Below are positions 12,268-20,363 of a stretch of 37,051 nucleotides of DNA, piece by piece. Position 1 is the stretch's first letter, and each line of letters opens with the position of its first letter. The notes below the pieces were generated by a model. It was not told the DNA's origin. It saw nothing but the letters and a program-made list of their open reading frames with translations, and did not search any database. The translations under genes were made by a program, and so were the position numbers. This DNA comes from a virus: the IMG/VR virus record IMGVR_UViG_3300042924_005426, positions 1 through 37,051 of that record. One strand, written 5' to 3'.

Positions 12268-13110
12268 ATGCGACTGAGTGAACACATCGAGCCCTTCGTC
12301 ATCGCCCGTGGCTACGCGCCGTCGTCCGCGCGCCAGCGGCGCGTCCTGCTGCACCGGTTCTGCGCCGAGGTCGGCGACACCGCACCGACGACACCGGCGG
12401 TGCACGCCTGGTGGGCGTCGATCGCGGATCGTGCGCCGGCGACGCGCCATGCGAACCTGTGCGCGGTGCGCCAGTTCCTCGCCTACCTGCGCGCCATCGA
12501 GGTCCTCGTCGGCGACCCGACCGCTGCGCTGCGTTCGCCGCGGGTCGAGGCCGGGCCGCCGGTGGTGCTCAACCATCGCGACGCGCGGGCGGTGCTCGCC
12601 GCAGCGGCCGACCCGCTCGAGCGGTGCGCCATCGCATTGATGCTCGGGTGCGCCCTGCGGATCAGTGACGTGCTCGCCCTTGACGTCGTCGACGTCGACC
12701 CGGTGCAGCGCCTGGTGCGGGTTCGGTCGAAGGGCGCGAAGGTGCGGGTCGTGCCGATGCCCGAGCTCGTGACCGAGCTCGTCGCGGTGCAGATGCTCGC
12801 CGTCGGCGACGGTGCCCTGATGCAGTCGCCGCGGTCGAACGGGCGCATGTCGAACGCTGCGCTGCGGCGGCGCCTGAACGGTGCGCTCGTGCGGGCCGGG
12901 GTGAAGCGTGCGCCGAGGGACAACCGGTCGAGCCACGTCCTGCGCAGGACGTGCGCCACCGAGCTGCTCATGGGCGGCGCCACCATCGTCGACGTGCAGG
13001 CCATCCTCGGTCACAGTTCGCTCGCTTCGACGTCGCGCTACCTGGCCCGGCCTGACGCCGCGCGCCTGCTGGCGGTGATCGAGTCGGGCCCGTTGGGCAG
13101 GGCGGCGTAG
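12268..13110 (+). CDS. int: Tyrosine recombinase (phage integrase)
   Basis: 280 residues from an ATG 6 bases after GAGG. An N-terminal SAM-like core-binding domain (residues 1-95) precedes the catalytic domain. The catalytic residues are all present in order: Arg in CALRISD, Lys in SKGAKVR, His and Arg in SHVLRR, His in LGHSS, and Tyr in TSRYLA. It lacks an arm-binding extension, so it is the short XerC/D-like form. It would integrate the phage into the host chromosome, and its presence shows a temperate life cycle. The attachment site could not be located by eye. Confidence 0.92.
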   Translation: MRLSEHIEPFVIARGYAPSSARQRRVLLHRFCAEVGDTAPTTPAVHAWWASIADRAPATRHANLCAVRQFLAYLRAIEVLVGDPTAALRSPRVEAGPPVVLNHRDARAVLAAAADPLERCAIALMLGCALRISDVLALDVVDVDPVQRLVRVRSKGAKVRVVPMPELVTELVAVQMLAVGDGALMQSPRSNGRMSNAALRRRLNGALVRAGVKRAPRDNRSSHVLRRTCATELLMGGATIVDVQAILGHSSLASTSRYLARPDAARLLAVIESGPLGRAA

Positions 13111-13117
13111 AACGGCA

Positions 13118-13154
13118 CGAACGCCCCGCACCGGCGATCGGTGCGGGGCGTTCG
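13118..13154. terminator. Bidirectional terminator hairpin
   Basis: A perfect 16-bp stem (CGAACGCCCCGCACCG at 13118-13133 with its complement at 13139-13154) and a 5-base loop lie between the convergent integrase and tail-fibre genes. There is no U-tract, as is common for actinobacterial terminators. It would serve both strands. Confidence 0.85.
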
Positions 13155-13187
13155 GCCTCGGGGGGATCTGTTGTCGACGGTGCCGAC

Positions 13188-15926
13188 CTACTCGACGAGC
13201 TCGTAGGTCAGCGCCTGCTGCGCAGCGCCGGTCCAGTAGAACAGCGTCAGCGACGTGGTGGTGGTGCCGTCGCTGTAGGCGAAGGTCACCACGCCGGCGC
13301 CGACGGTGACCGGTGACGACGTCACGGTCAGCGACGGTGCACCCGGCGTGACGTTGCGGGACTGGGTGATGGTGACCGTGACGGCGCCGGCGGATGCCGT
13401 GACCGACGGTGCGTCGATGGTGACGGTGCGGTCGCCGTTGACCGCGCCCGTCGCTGCGCCGTGCGTCGCGCTGACCGACGGCGCGTCGGCGGTGACCGTG
13501 CGGTCCTGGACGATTGCCGTCGTGACGGCGCCGGCGGTGGTCGTGACCGACGGTGCGCCGGCGGTGACGGTGCGGTCCTGGATGATCGCTGTCGTGACGG
13601 CGCCGTGCGCCGCGCTCGAGCTCGGTGCGTCGATGGTGACCGTGCGGTCGCCGCCGATGGACGGCGTCGCTGCACCGTGGGCGAGGGTGACCGACGGTGC
13701 GTCGATGGTGACCGTGCGGTCGCCGCCGATGGACGGCGTCGCTGCACCGTGGGCGAGGGTGACCGACGGCGCGTCGGCGGTGACCGTGCGGTCCTGGACG
13801 ATTGCCGTCGCGACGGCGCCGTGCGCCGCGGTGACCGAGGGGGCGTCGGCAGTGACGGTGCGGTCCTGGACGATCGCTGTCGTGACGGCGCCGTGCGTCG
13901 CGCTGACCGACGGCGCGTCGGCGGTGACCGTGCGGTCCTGGACGATTGCCGTCGTGACGGCGCCGTGCGTCGCGCTGACCGAGGGGGCGTCGGCGGTGAC
14001 GGTGGCGTCCGTGCCGCCGGCCGGCGGATAGGCGATCGGGTTCAGCCACGCGAGCTGGGCGTCGAGGTCGTAGACGTCGTTGGCTCGATCGTGATTGTTA
14101 GGGGTCGTCTGGACCGTGTAGCTGGTGCCCGGCTTGGCGTCGAACGCCGTCTTCAGCGCCGCCTGGTGCTGCCAGTGCACGAGGAAGTCGGCGGTGCCGC
14201 GGATGTACAGGACGGGGCAGAGGTTGGCGGCGCTGTTCAGTCCGATGTGTGACGGGATCGCCTGACGCGGGTACAGCGGGGCGTCCAGAGTGGTCGACGC
14301 GGTGAGCCCCTGGAACGCCCGGTACGACTGGCGCCGGATGATGGACCCCGAGTTGGGGTGCGTCGGGTCCCAGTCGCGAGCGAGGTCGAGGTCGATCGGT
14401 GCGCAGAACACCATGCACGCTATGAACTCGGGGTCAGCGATCCCGGCAGTGAGGCCGCTCGCCCAGGCGGCCCCAGCGGCGCGTGCCCCGTCGAGGGTCA
14501 TCGGCGTGCCCGCCGAGTCCGTAGCGAGGTTGCGCGTCATCGCGGCGTCGAGGGCGAGGTACCCGCCGGCGCTGTAGCCGGTGGCGATCATCTTCGCCGG
14601 GTTCACGTTGTACGTCGCGGCGTTGTCGCGCAGGAACGCTGCGGCACGCTTGTAGTCGAGCACGAACGACGGGTAGCGGCCGAACCCAGGTTGGTTGGGA
14701 GGCTCGCTGAGTGGGTCCGTGGTGCCGTACGGGTCGTACAGCGGCAGCGATGGGTCGGCGGAGGTCCGCACATAGCTGATCGACGCCACGGCGTAGCCGG
14801 CGTCGAGCATGTCGTCGCGCCAGGCCGACGGCAGGTCGGCGCGTGAACCCCTCTGGAAGAAACCAGAGTGAGCCCAGACGAGTAGCGGCCAGCCGCCCGC
14901 CGGCGCCGTGCGGGTCGGGACGTAGAGGTCGAACTTCCGGTTGAACGATCCGCCGCTGACGTAGTTCACGCCGAGGTAGGACGTGTAGTCGGTGCCCGCG
15001 ACGGGCGTCGAGCGGGCGACGGTGCGGTTGGTCGTCGACGAGTAGCGGAAGCGGTCCCCGACGGCCGGCGTCGACGACGGTGCGCCGGTGGCCGTGGTGG
15101 TCGCCGGCGTGGTGCCCGCAGGGTTCGAGCTGAACTGACCGCCGAGGTCGTAATCGGCCCAGGCTTCCACCTCGGCGAAGAAGGCCTGGGTGCCGAAGAA
15201 TCCGGCCGACAGTGAACCGAGCTGGACATTGTCCCATGACACGTCAGTGACGCCGGTGTCCTGCACGCCGCTGACCGGCGTCGTCGAGTCGCCCTGGTAG
15301 ATGCGCCACACGATCTTCGCCGTGCGCGCGGGGTCGGCCTGGATCTCGATGCGATACCAGTCGTTCGCATCGGGCAGCGTGGACGACGACGGGCCACCAC
15401 CGGTGCGGGTGAACCGGGCAGGGCCGACCGAGCGGAACAGTGAGAAGTTACCCGTCGTGCCCACGCGGAACGACAGGAACGTCATGGCCGTCGTCCAGCT
15501 CGGGAACCTGACCATCATGCGCATCGACCAGGCGCCGGTGTAGGTGCCCGGCATGACCGCCGGCGTGCCGGGGTTCGCGGTCGGCGCAATCTGCCAGAAG
15601 AACGTGTCGACGCCACCGGCGAAGTCGTTCGTCTCGAGCTGGCGCGCCGTGGCCGGCCGGCCGGTGGGGCCGCCCGGCTCGATCTCGAGTCGATGTGTGC
15701 CGGTGATGCGCGAGCTGCCCGTCCCCGACCCGACGTCGCCGTAGCCGGTTTCGCCGGGGAAGGCGATGCGCGACGGCACGGTGAGCCCGTTCCACCGGAA
15801 CAGCAGCGCCGAGGGGTTGCCGACCGCCTCGGTCTGGGTGGCGGACGCGCTGACCGACGGCGCGGTCACCGTGACCGACCGGTCTACGGACCCTGTCGAC
15901 TGGGGTGCGAGCAGCGTCAGCAGCAC
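13188..15926 (-). CDS. Tail fibre with ConA-like domain, alpha/beta-hydrolase and repeat stalk
   Basis: 912 residues. Residues 15-30 hold one copy of the repeat motif (DRSVTVTAPSVSAS). A beta-rich ConA/LamG-like domain spans about 70-262, and a Thr/Pro linker 268-290. An alpha/beta-hydrolase covers 300-635, with HSGF (353-356) at the oxyanion site, nucleophile Ser452 in GYSAGG, Asp580 in RGTAD and His612. Nine exact 24-residue repeats (640-855) and a beta-rich tip follow. It most likely binds and de-esterifies a host surface glycan or lipid, as phage tail deacetylases and depolymerases do. It is the last gene of the fibre operon. The catalytic triad is complete; the substrate is unknown. Confidence 0.8.
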   Translation of the reverse strand: MLLTLLAPQSTGSVDRSVTVTAPSVSASATQTEAVGNPSALLFRWNGLTVPSRIAFPGETGYGDVGSGTGSSRITGTHRLEIEPGGPTGRPATARQLETNDFAGGVDTFFWQIAPTANPGTPAVMPGTYTGAWSMRMMVRFPSWTTAMTFLSFRVGTTGNFSLFRSVGPARFTRTGGGPSSSTLPDANDWYRIEIQADPARTAKIVWRIYQGDSTTPVSGVQDTGVTDVSWDNVQLGSLSAGFFGTQAFFAEVEAWADYDLGGQFSSNPAGTTPATTTATGAPSSTPAVGDRFRYSSTTNRTVARSTPVAGTDYTSYLGVNYVSGGSFNRKFDLYVPTRTAPAGGWPLLVWAHSGFFQRGSRADLPSAWRDDMLDAGYAVASISYVRTSADPSLPLYDPYGTTDPLSEPPNQPGFGRYPSFVLDYKRAAAFLRDNAATYNVNPAKMIATGYSAGGYLALDAAMTRNLATDSAGTPMTLDGARAAGAAWASGLTAGIADPEFIACMVFCAPIDLDLARDWDPTHPNSGSIIRRQSYRAFQGLTASTTLDAPLYPRQAIPSHIGLNSAANLCPVLYIRGTADFLVHWQHQAALKTAFDAKPGTSYTVQTTPNNHDRANDVYDLDAQLAWLNPIAYPPAGGTDATVTADAPSVSATHGAVTTAIVQDRTVTADAPSVSATHGAVTTAIVQDRTVTADAPSVTAAHGAVATAIVQDRTVTADAPSVTLAHGAATPSIGGDRTVTIDAPSVTLAHGAATPSIGGDRTVTIDAPSSSAAHGAVTTAIIQDRTVTAGAPSVTTTAGAVTTAIVQDRTVTADAPSVSATHGAATGAVNGDRTVTIDAPSVTASAGAVTVTITQSRNVTPGAPSLTVTSSPVTVGAGVVTFAYSDGTTTTSLTLFYWTGAAQQALTYELVE
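13362..14009 (-). repeat. Nine tandem 72-bp repeats in the fibre gene
   Basis: Each unit encodes 24 residues of the form DRTVTADAPSVSATHGAV plus six more. Two adjacent units are almost identical in DNA (the pair covering about 13650-13790), which implies recent duplication or gene conversion. A tenth, degenerate unit follows downstream. The array is in frame throughout, so copy number can change without breaking the gene. Confidence 0.92.
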
Positions 15927-15938
15927 GGTGGCCCCGCC

Positions 15939-16100
15939 TTACAGGGTGTCGAGTTGGGCGACAGTGAGCTCGGTGTCGGTGATCTCGGCGTCGAGTTCGT
16001 TCACGCGCCCGAGGTCGCCGATGATGACGGCGTGGGATCGCTGCTGGCCGAGGGTGGAAAGCCGGTTGGCGAGGATGAGCTTCAGGTCATCGAGTGTCAT
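15939..16100 (-). CDS. 53-residue coiled-coil protein
   Basis: The ATG at 16100 follows GGGAG by 6 bases. The product (starting MTLDDLKLILANRLSTLGQQ) is almost wholly helical with heptad-like Leu/Ile and an acidic end. Small helical proteins like this occur beside fibre genes and may be chaperones or trimer adaptors; this is inference. It lies between the 542-residue tail protein and the esterase fibre. Confidence 0.65.
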   Translation of the reverse strand: MTLDDLKLILANRLSTLGQQRSHAVIIGDLGRVNELDAEITDTELTVAQLDTL

Positions 16101-16113
16101 CGTTCGCTCCCGG

Positions 16114-17742
16114 TCAGATGAGGGGGATGAGTTCTTGGGTGAGCTGCGACAGGTTCGACTGCAACAGGACAACGTCGTAGAGGTCGGTGCCGTCGATCGC
16201 CGCGAACGCTGCCATGCGAGCGCCTACCGCTGCCGTGCCGGTCTGGATGAAGTCGGTCGAGACGTGCGGGGAGAGGACACGGTTCGCTGCGTCGAAGCGG
16301 TGCATCTGCGAGAGCTGCGACGCGACGTAGAGGTTGATGTAGGTGTAGCGCCCCTCATTGCCGAACGGCGAGTGCGCTGCGGAGGTGCCTGCGTTGAAGG
16401 GGTCGACGCCGCCGTCGTAGACGACAGCGCCGGTCCACAGCGGCGGTGCGCCGGCGGTCGGGGAGCCGGTGCCGCCGGAGAGGTCGAGCAGGTCGAGCGT
16501 GGTCGTTGCGTTGCCGCGGAAGTTGAAACAGAACGCGTGGCGTGCGTTGCGGGGCGTGTCGGGCTGGATGCCCCACGACGGTGCCCACACGTTGCCTGCG
16601 CCGTGGTTGCCGGGGGCAGCGGCGATCCACGTTGCGTTCCAAGCGTCGGAGGCGATGGTCACGTTCCCGACGTAGGAGGCATCGGAGAAGTTGTAGACGT
16701 AGGTGGTGGTGTTCGCCGTCGTGCGGAGCAGAACGAGGTTCGGCAACTCAACGACGTACTTGGCGGTGGCACTCGGCTGGGTCGTCCACGCTGCGCCGAG
16801 CGTGTAGACCGGCGACGGGCCTGCGGTGTGGTGCAGGATGACTCGCCGCTGACCGACCGAGGCGGGTGTGGTCGAGTCGGCCACGACACGGATCTGGAAG
16901 TTGCGGTACTCGTTCGCTGCGATGACAGCGTCACCGCCGGTCGCCTGCCCGGTGAGCGTGCTCGCTGCCGCAGCGGTGGCGGTGAGCGAGTTCAGGCCGG
17001 TGTCGTAGACGAAGCTGCCCTTCACCATGCCCTCGCCGGGGGCGTGATTGTGGGGGACGTACTGCTCGTCGAGCACCGTCGCCGCGGAGTCCGTCGTCAG
17101 CGACGCCGGAAGGTTCGTGATCGACCGGTTGGCGAACGTGTTCGTCGCCACCTCGAAGCTGCGGAACGAACCGGCAGCGAGCGAGGTCGCGTTGATCATG
17201 TAGAGGCGTCCCGACAGCAACTCGTAGCGGGCACCCGATGCCGGGGTGAAGGTGAACGGTGCGCCGAGGGTGATGGTCGGTGTCGTGCCTGCGGTGTTGG
17301 CGGTGATCCATCGCTCCTCGGTCTTGCCCGCCGTGGTGTCGATGATCCGCAGGCGGTAGCCGAACTCACCGGACCCGCCACGGTTGGCGAGCTGGTTCAC
17401 GCCGACCGTCGACGGGAGCGCCGTCGAGATGACCACCGACGTGGTGGTGGCCCCGGCGGCGATCGTGCCGACCGCGCCGAAGCTCGGAGCGAACCACGAG
17501 GTGGCGCCAGCGGCGAACGTGCCGGCGGTCAGGGGTGCGGCGCTGATGCGCTGCCACGACTTCTGGACGACGTTGTAGCGGTTCAGCACGGCGTTCGACC
17601 CGAGGAAGTACACGAACGGGTTGCGCGTCGCGTTGTTGCGGAGGTCCGACGCCACGCTCGCCCCCGCTGCGTGAGCGTTGACGTTCGGGGTGGACTGGAC
17701 CCACATCTGACGGTCGATGACCTTCTTGAACGTGTTCGGCAT
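16114..17742 (-). CDS. Large virion (tail/fibre) protein, unknown fold
   Basis: 542 residues, ATG preceded by AAAGG at 6 bases. The start (MPNTFKKVIDRQMWVQSTP) is typical of a family of phage structural proteins. The body is Ala/Thr/Gly-rich with many regularly spaced aromatic strands, suggesting a beta-propeller or repeated beta-sandwich surface protein. Low charge and Asn/Thr richness fit a virion surface component. No catalytic motif is seen. Part of the fibre operon. Confidence 0.7.
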   Translation of the reverse strand: MPNTFKKVIDRQMWVQSTPNVNAHAAGASVASDLRNNATRNPFVYFLGSNAVLNRYNVVQKSWQRISAAPLTAGTFAAGATSWFAPSFGAVGTIAAGATTTSVVISTALPSTVGVNQLANRGGSGEFGYRLRIIDTTAGKTEERWITANTAGTTPTITLGAPFTFTPASGARYELLSGRLYMINATSLAAGSFRSFEVATNTFANRSITNLPASLTTDSAATVLDEQYVPHNHAPGEGMVKGSFVYDTGLNSLTATAAAASTLTGQATGGDAVIAANEYRNFQIRVVADSTTPASVGQRRVILHHTAGPSPVYTLGAAWTTQPSATAKYVVELPNLVLLRTTANTTTYVYNFSDASYVGNVTIASDAWNATWIAAAPGNHGAGNVWAPSWGIQPDTPRNARHAFCFNFRGNATTTLDLLDLSGGTGSPTAGAPPLWTGAVVYDGGVDPFNAGTSAAHSPFGNEGRYTYINLYVASQLSQMHRFDAANRVLSPHVSTDFIQTGTAAVGARMAAFAAIDGTDLYDVVLLQSNLSQLTQELIPLI

Positions 17743-17752
17743 GGTGGGCCTT

Positions 17753-18196
17753 TCAGGTGATGCGAGCGCGGTGGCAGTTGGCCCAGGCGCTCATGTTCGT
17801 GGCGTTGATGAGCATGGAGCCGTTGCGGCCGTCGATGTTCGTGAGGCCGGTGACGGTCGTGATCGTGCCGCCGCTGATGGACGACACGGTCGACACCGTC
17901 GTGATGGTCCCCGACTCGATCACCGCGGTGGAGCGCTGGCGGCGCAGGAGCGAGTCGTAACCGGGCGGGGACGACAGCAGCGCCAGCAGGCGGCCGATCA
18001 GCGAGTGCGGGGTGCCCATCTCCGACACCTGCAACGGGTTCGCGTCGCTGATGTCCGCCGCGGTCTTCGCGTCGTCGGGGCCGGCGAAGTTGACCAGGCC
18101 GACGGCTTGCGCCTGCGCTGTCTCGCCGCTGTAGGACACCTCGCGGGTGGCGACCCGCTCGCCCGTGCCGGGCGTGTAGCCGACGTTGTCGCCCAT
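17753..18196 (-). CDS. Virion structural protein, unknown
   Basis: 147 residues, ATG sharing one base with the preceding stop (TGATG). The C-terminal half has short beta repeats (SGTITTV and SGGTITTV motifs) typical of fibre or decoration proteins, ending in a small domain with MLINATN. Operon position between other structural genes supports a virion role. Confidence 0.65.
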   Translation of the reverse strand: MGDNVGYTPGTGERVATREVSYSGETAQAQAVGLVNFAGPDDAKTAADISDANPLQVSEMGTPHSLIGRLLALLSSPPGYDSLLRRQRSTAVIESGTITTVSTVSSISGGTITTVTGLTNIDGRNGSMLINATNMSAWANCHRARIT

Positions 18197-18660
18197 CAGA
18201 CGACGTTCGTGTAGTTGACGGCGAAGATGCCGTCACCGAGCGACCAGTTGACGGTGAACGTGCCGGCGATCACGTCCTGCGGGCTGCCGAAGTTGATCGC
18301 GCAGAGGAGTGCGTTGCCCGCCGTGGCGGAGTAGCACGCCAGGCCTCGAGCGTTGAACGTGACGCCGGTCCACTGCATGTTCGTCGCCGATGCCTCGCGG
18401 AACGTCCACTTGCCCGCCGCCGGCGTCGACACCGTCGGGTCGGCGAGTGCCTGGCCGCCGGTGGTGTAGGTGCCCGAGGCGCCCACCTCGTTGGCGCCGT
18501 AGGTGCCGGTCCCGTAGGTCTCGACGCTGTTCGAGTTCTGACCCGAGATGAGGTCGGTGAACAGCGCGATGCGGATCGTGTTCGTGTCGAGGTTCAGCGC
18601 GGTTCCCGACAGCGCGCTGCGCAGGGTCCGGCCGTTCACATAGCTGGCAGAGAAGGGCAT
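18196..18660 (-). CDS. Beta-rich virion structural protein
   Basis: 154 residues. ATG 6 bases after GGAG. Gly/Thr/Ala-rich with strands containing IRIALFTD, TYTTGG and FTVNWSLGDG, a pattern seen in phage tail or capsid decoration proteins. No catalytic or membrane features. Probably part of the adsorption apparatus with its neighbours. Confidence 0.65.
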   Translation of the reverse strand: MPFSASYVNGRTLRSALSGTALNLDTNTIRIALFTDLISGQNSNSVETYGTGTYGANEVGASGTYTTGGQALADPTVSTPAAGKWTFREASATNMQWTGVTFNARGLACYSATAGNALLCAINFGSPQDVIAGTFTVNWSLGDGIFAVNYTNVV

Positions 18661-18661
18661 G

Positions 18662-18901
18662 TCACACTCCTGAATCGAGCACCGCGGCGGGTGCGTTGAC
18701 TGTCACGTCGACCCGGCCGGAACCGTGCCTCGTCCTGTATCCGGCGGGTTCGCCGTTGTCCTCGCGAATGGTTTCCTCGGTGACGGTGTCCGCGGCGCGG
18801 TCGACCACCACTCGGGGCTTGCGTCGTGCGCCGGCGAACTGGACCGAGCGCAGCGCGTCGGGGTCGACGAGTCGACCATCGGGGCCGAACAGCGCGCTCA
18901 C
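18662..18901 (-). CDS. Small structural-operon protein
   Basis: 79 residues from a GTG in a GTGA overlap. Starts VSALFGPDGRLVDPDALRSV and ends in a short beta segment (RVDVTVNAPAAV). Charged and soluble. The family is not recognised; position between two structural genes is the main clue. Confidence 0.6.
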   Translation of the reverse strand: MSALFGPDGRLVDPDALRSVQFAGARRKPRVVVDRAADTVTEETIREDNGEPAGYRTRHGSGRVDVTVNAPAAVLDSGV

Positions 18902-19392
18902 GTCGGCGGCCGCCGTGCGATGAGTCCGACGTAGCCGGCGGGCACCGGCTCGGTCGCGTCGAGTAGCAGGATGCCGGGCGCCGCGACCGAGGCCGTGACG
19001 GTCACCTCGGCGGTGCCCTCGGTGACGGTCACCGTTTCGCTGACCGACCCGACCGGTGCGCCGGCCTGGCCGGCCAGGTGGGGGACCACCTCGCCGTCGA
19101 GCAGCGTGCGCTCGTTCGTCGCGTCGCGCAGGAACCAGAACGTGCGCGCCTTGATCGACGCCACGAGGGTGGCGGGCAGGGTGAACGCCAGGACACCGAC
19201 CGGCGCGGAGGTCGTGACCACCGAGGCGTCGAGCGTTGCCTTCGTGCCGCCGGTCAGGCGTAGCTGCCAGGTGCGCCCGGCGAGGTTGACGGGCGCGCCT
19301 GCGGTGGTGACGAAGCGCAGCTCGAGCTCGGCATCGTCGCCGCGGGTGACAGCGAGGTCGAGCTTGCCGGGGCGCTGGGTGAGCCTGTTCAC
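18898..19392 (-). CDS. Virion protein, possible baseplate/fibre N-terminal domain
   Basis: 164 residues from a GTG in a GTGA overlap with the 56-residue membrane gene. The N-terminal part (LDLAVTRGDDAELELRFVTT, then VNLAGRTWQLRLT) resembles the beta-sandwich seen at the start of BppU-like upper baseplate and fibre proteins. Ala/Thr/Val-rich strands continue to the end. Second gene of the fibre operon. Confidence 0.6.
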   Translation of the reverse strand: MNRLTQRPGKLDLAVTRGDDAELELRFVTTAGAPVNLAGRTWQLRLTGGTKATLDASVVTTSAPVGVLAFTLPATLVASIKARTFWFLRDATNERTLLDGEVVPHLAGQAGAPVGSVSETVTVTEGTAEVTVTASVAAPGILLLDATEPVPAGYVGLIARRPPT

Positions 19393-19559
19393 GGCGTCGT
19401 GTTGGCTGCGGCCATGCCGGTGCCGAGCACGGCGGCGGCGAGGGCGATGAACAGCGGCACCTCGGACTCGGCGACGACGCCGTAGGCGGTGAGCAGCGGC
19501 AGCGCAGCGGTGACGACACGGTAGATCCAGGCGCGGGTGCGTTCGTCGGTGAGGTTCAT
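19389..19559 (-). CDS. Small membrane protein, holin-like
   Basis: 56 residues. ATG follows a GGGG(A) ribosome binding site at 5 bases. Two hydrophobic segments (VVTAALPLLTAYGVVA and PLFIALAAAVLGTGMAAA) are joined by a short polar turn with an N-terminal T-D-E-R-T-R-A. This arrangement matches a widespread actinophage membrane peptide often labelled holin. It is the first gene of the fibre operon and not adjacent to the endolysin, so a second holin candidate at 22265 must also be considered. Confidence 0.65.
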   Translation of the reverse strand: MNLTDERTRAWIYRVVTAALPLLTAYGVVAESEVPLFIALAAAVLGTGMAAANTTP

Positions 19560-19625
19560 CGGGTCCCCTTCGGGTTCGGTGTTCGTGCCGTCACGGACGG
19601 TCGCGGGAATCTTTCGGGTTAGGTG

Positions 19626-19654
19626 TTGACAGCGCTACGGATATGGTGTTTACT
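19626..19654 (+). promoter_or_regulatory. Strong promoter for the plus-strand gene trio
   Basis: A perfect -35 TTGACA (19626-19631), a 17-base spacer and -10 TTTACT (19649-19654). The ATG at 19661 lies 6 bases after the -10, so the message would be leaderless. This is the only consensus sigma-70-type -35 I found outside coding sequence. Confidence 0.7.
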
Positions 19655-19660
19655 GAGGAC

Positions 19661-19915
19661 ATGAACAACACCGCAGCAACCACCACCTCGGCCCGGTTCC
19701 ACGTCGGCCAGACCGTCACCGCCCGCTCGGCGTGCGACTCCGACGCCGTGTTCACCTGGACCGTGTCGGCCCGCTCCGCCCGGTTCGTCACGTTCACCGA
19801 TGACACCGGCCGCACCGCTCGGGTCGGCGTCAAGGTCGACGCCGGCGGCGAGTGGGCGATGCCGCAGGGCACCTTCTCGATGGCGCCGGTTGTCCGGGCC
19901 GAGGTCGCCCGATGA
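19661..19915 (+). CDS. Small beta-rich phage protein (moron gene 1)
   Basis: 84 residues. The start at 19661 is chosen over the ATG at 19643 because a -10 lies exactly 6 bases upstream. The product (FHVGQTVTARSACDSDAVFT, then SARSARFVTF and GTFSMAPVVRAE) resembles a small family common on actinobacterial phages and plasmids, with unknown function. It is encoded against the flow of the surrounding operons and is likely expressed independently, perhaps in the lysogen. Confidence 0.65.
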   Translation: MNNTAATTTSARFHVGQTVTARSACDSDAVFTWTVSARSARFVTFTDDTGRTARVGVKVDAGGEWAMPQGTFSMAPVVRAEVAR

Positions 19916-20157
19916 GCGCGACCCGCCGCACCGCCCGCCACTACGCGCAGCAGATCGCTTGCAGTCAGCAGCTCGCCCGCCAGTACGCCGAGCTCGCCGA
20001 GCACGCCGTGAAGCTCCACGGCAACGGCCCGAGCCCGATGTGGGACGAGGCGCACAGGCTGCGCACCATCGCCGCCGAGTACGACCAGGACGTTGACGAC
20101 ACGATCGAACAGGCCATGCTCGACGGGTACACGTTCGACGACATCGAGGCGGCGTGA
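19912..20157 (+). CDS. Small helical protein (moron gene 2)
   Basis: 81 residues, ATG in an ATGA overlap with the gene before. Helical throughout (ARHYAQQIACSQQLARQYAE) with an acidic C-terminal end. No known domain. The coupling implies co-production with its two neighbours. Confidence 0.6.
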   Translation: MSATRRTARHYAQQIACSQQLARQYAELAEHAVKLHGNGPSPMWDEAHRLRTIAAEYDQDVDDTIEQAMLDGYTFDDIEAA

Positions 20158-20363
20158 GCAGCGCCGAGTATCAGCGCCGGTGGCGGGCATCGAAAGGTGC
20201 CCGCACCGGCCAGCCCGGTCGGCCGGCGACGCAACCCTGTGGGACCGTCGCCGCGTACCGCCGGCACAAGCGTGCCGGCGAGGAACCATGCGGCGCGTGC
20301 CGGGCCGCCGAGGCCGCCCGCCAGCGCGAGCTGTACCGCCGGCGCAAGGGTCAGTCGGCGTAG
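20154..20363 (+). CDS. Small basic Cys-containing protein (moron gene 3)
   Basis: 69 residues from a GTG in a GTGA overlap. It contains CGTVAAYRRHKR, then CGACR and a basic helix (ARQRELYRRRKG), a motif frequent in small actinophage proteins and similar to the N-terminal module of the WhiB protein at 7630. Nucleic-acid binding is likely. Its last 13 bases overlap the end of the oppositely directed metallophosphoesterase gene. Confidence 0.6.
   Translation: MSSAEYQRRWRASKGARTGQPGRPATQPCGTVAAYRRHKRAGEEPCGACRAAEAARQRELYRRRKGQSA

Noticed and set aside
13362-14009. Regular repeats suggesting a CRISPR array
   Set aside because: The units are contiguous, without unique spacers, and encode in-frame 24-residue protein repeats in the fibre.
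12169-14049. Long minus-strand frame across integrase and fibre repeats
   Set aside because: It crosses the terminator hairpin and lies opposite a complete integrase. The product is Arg/His-rich, as expected of a shadow frame.
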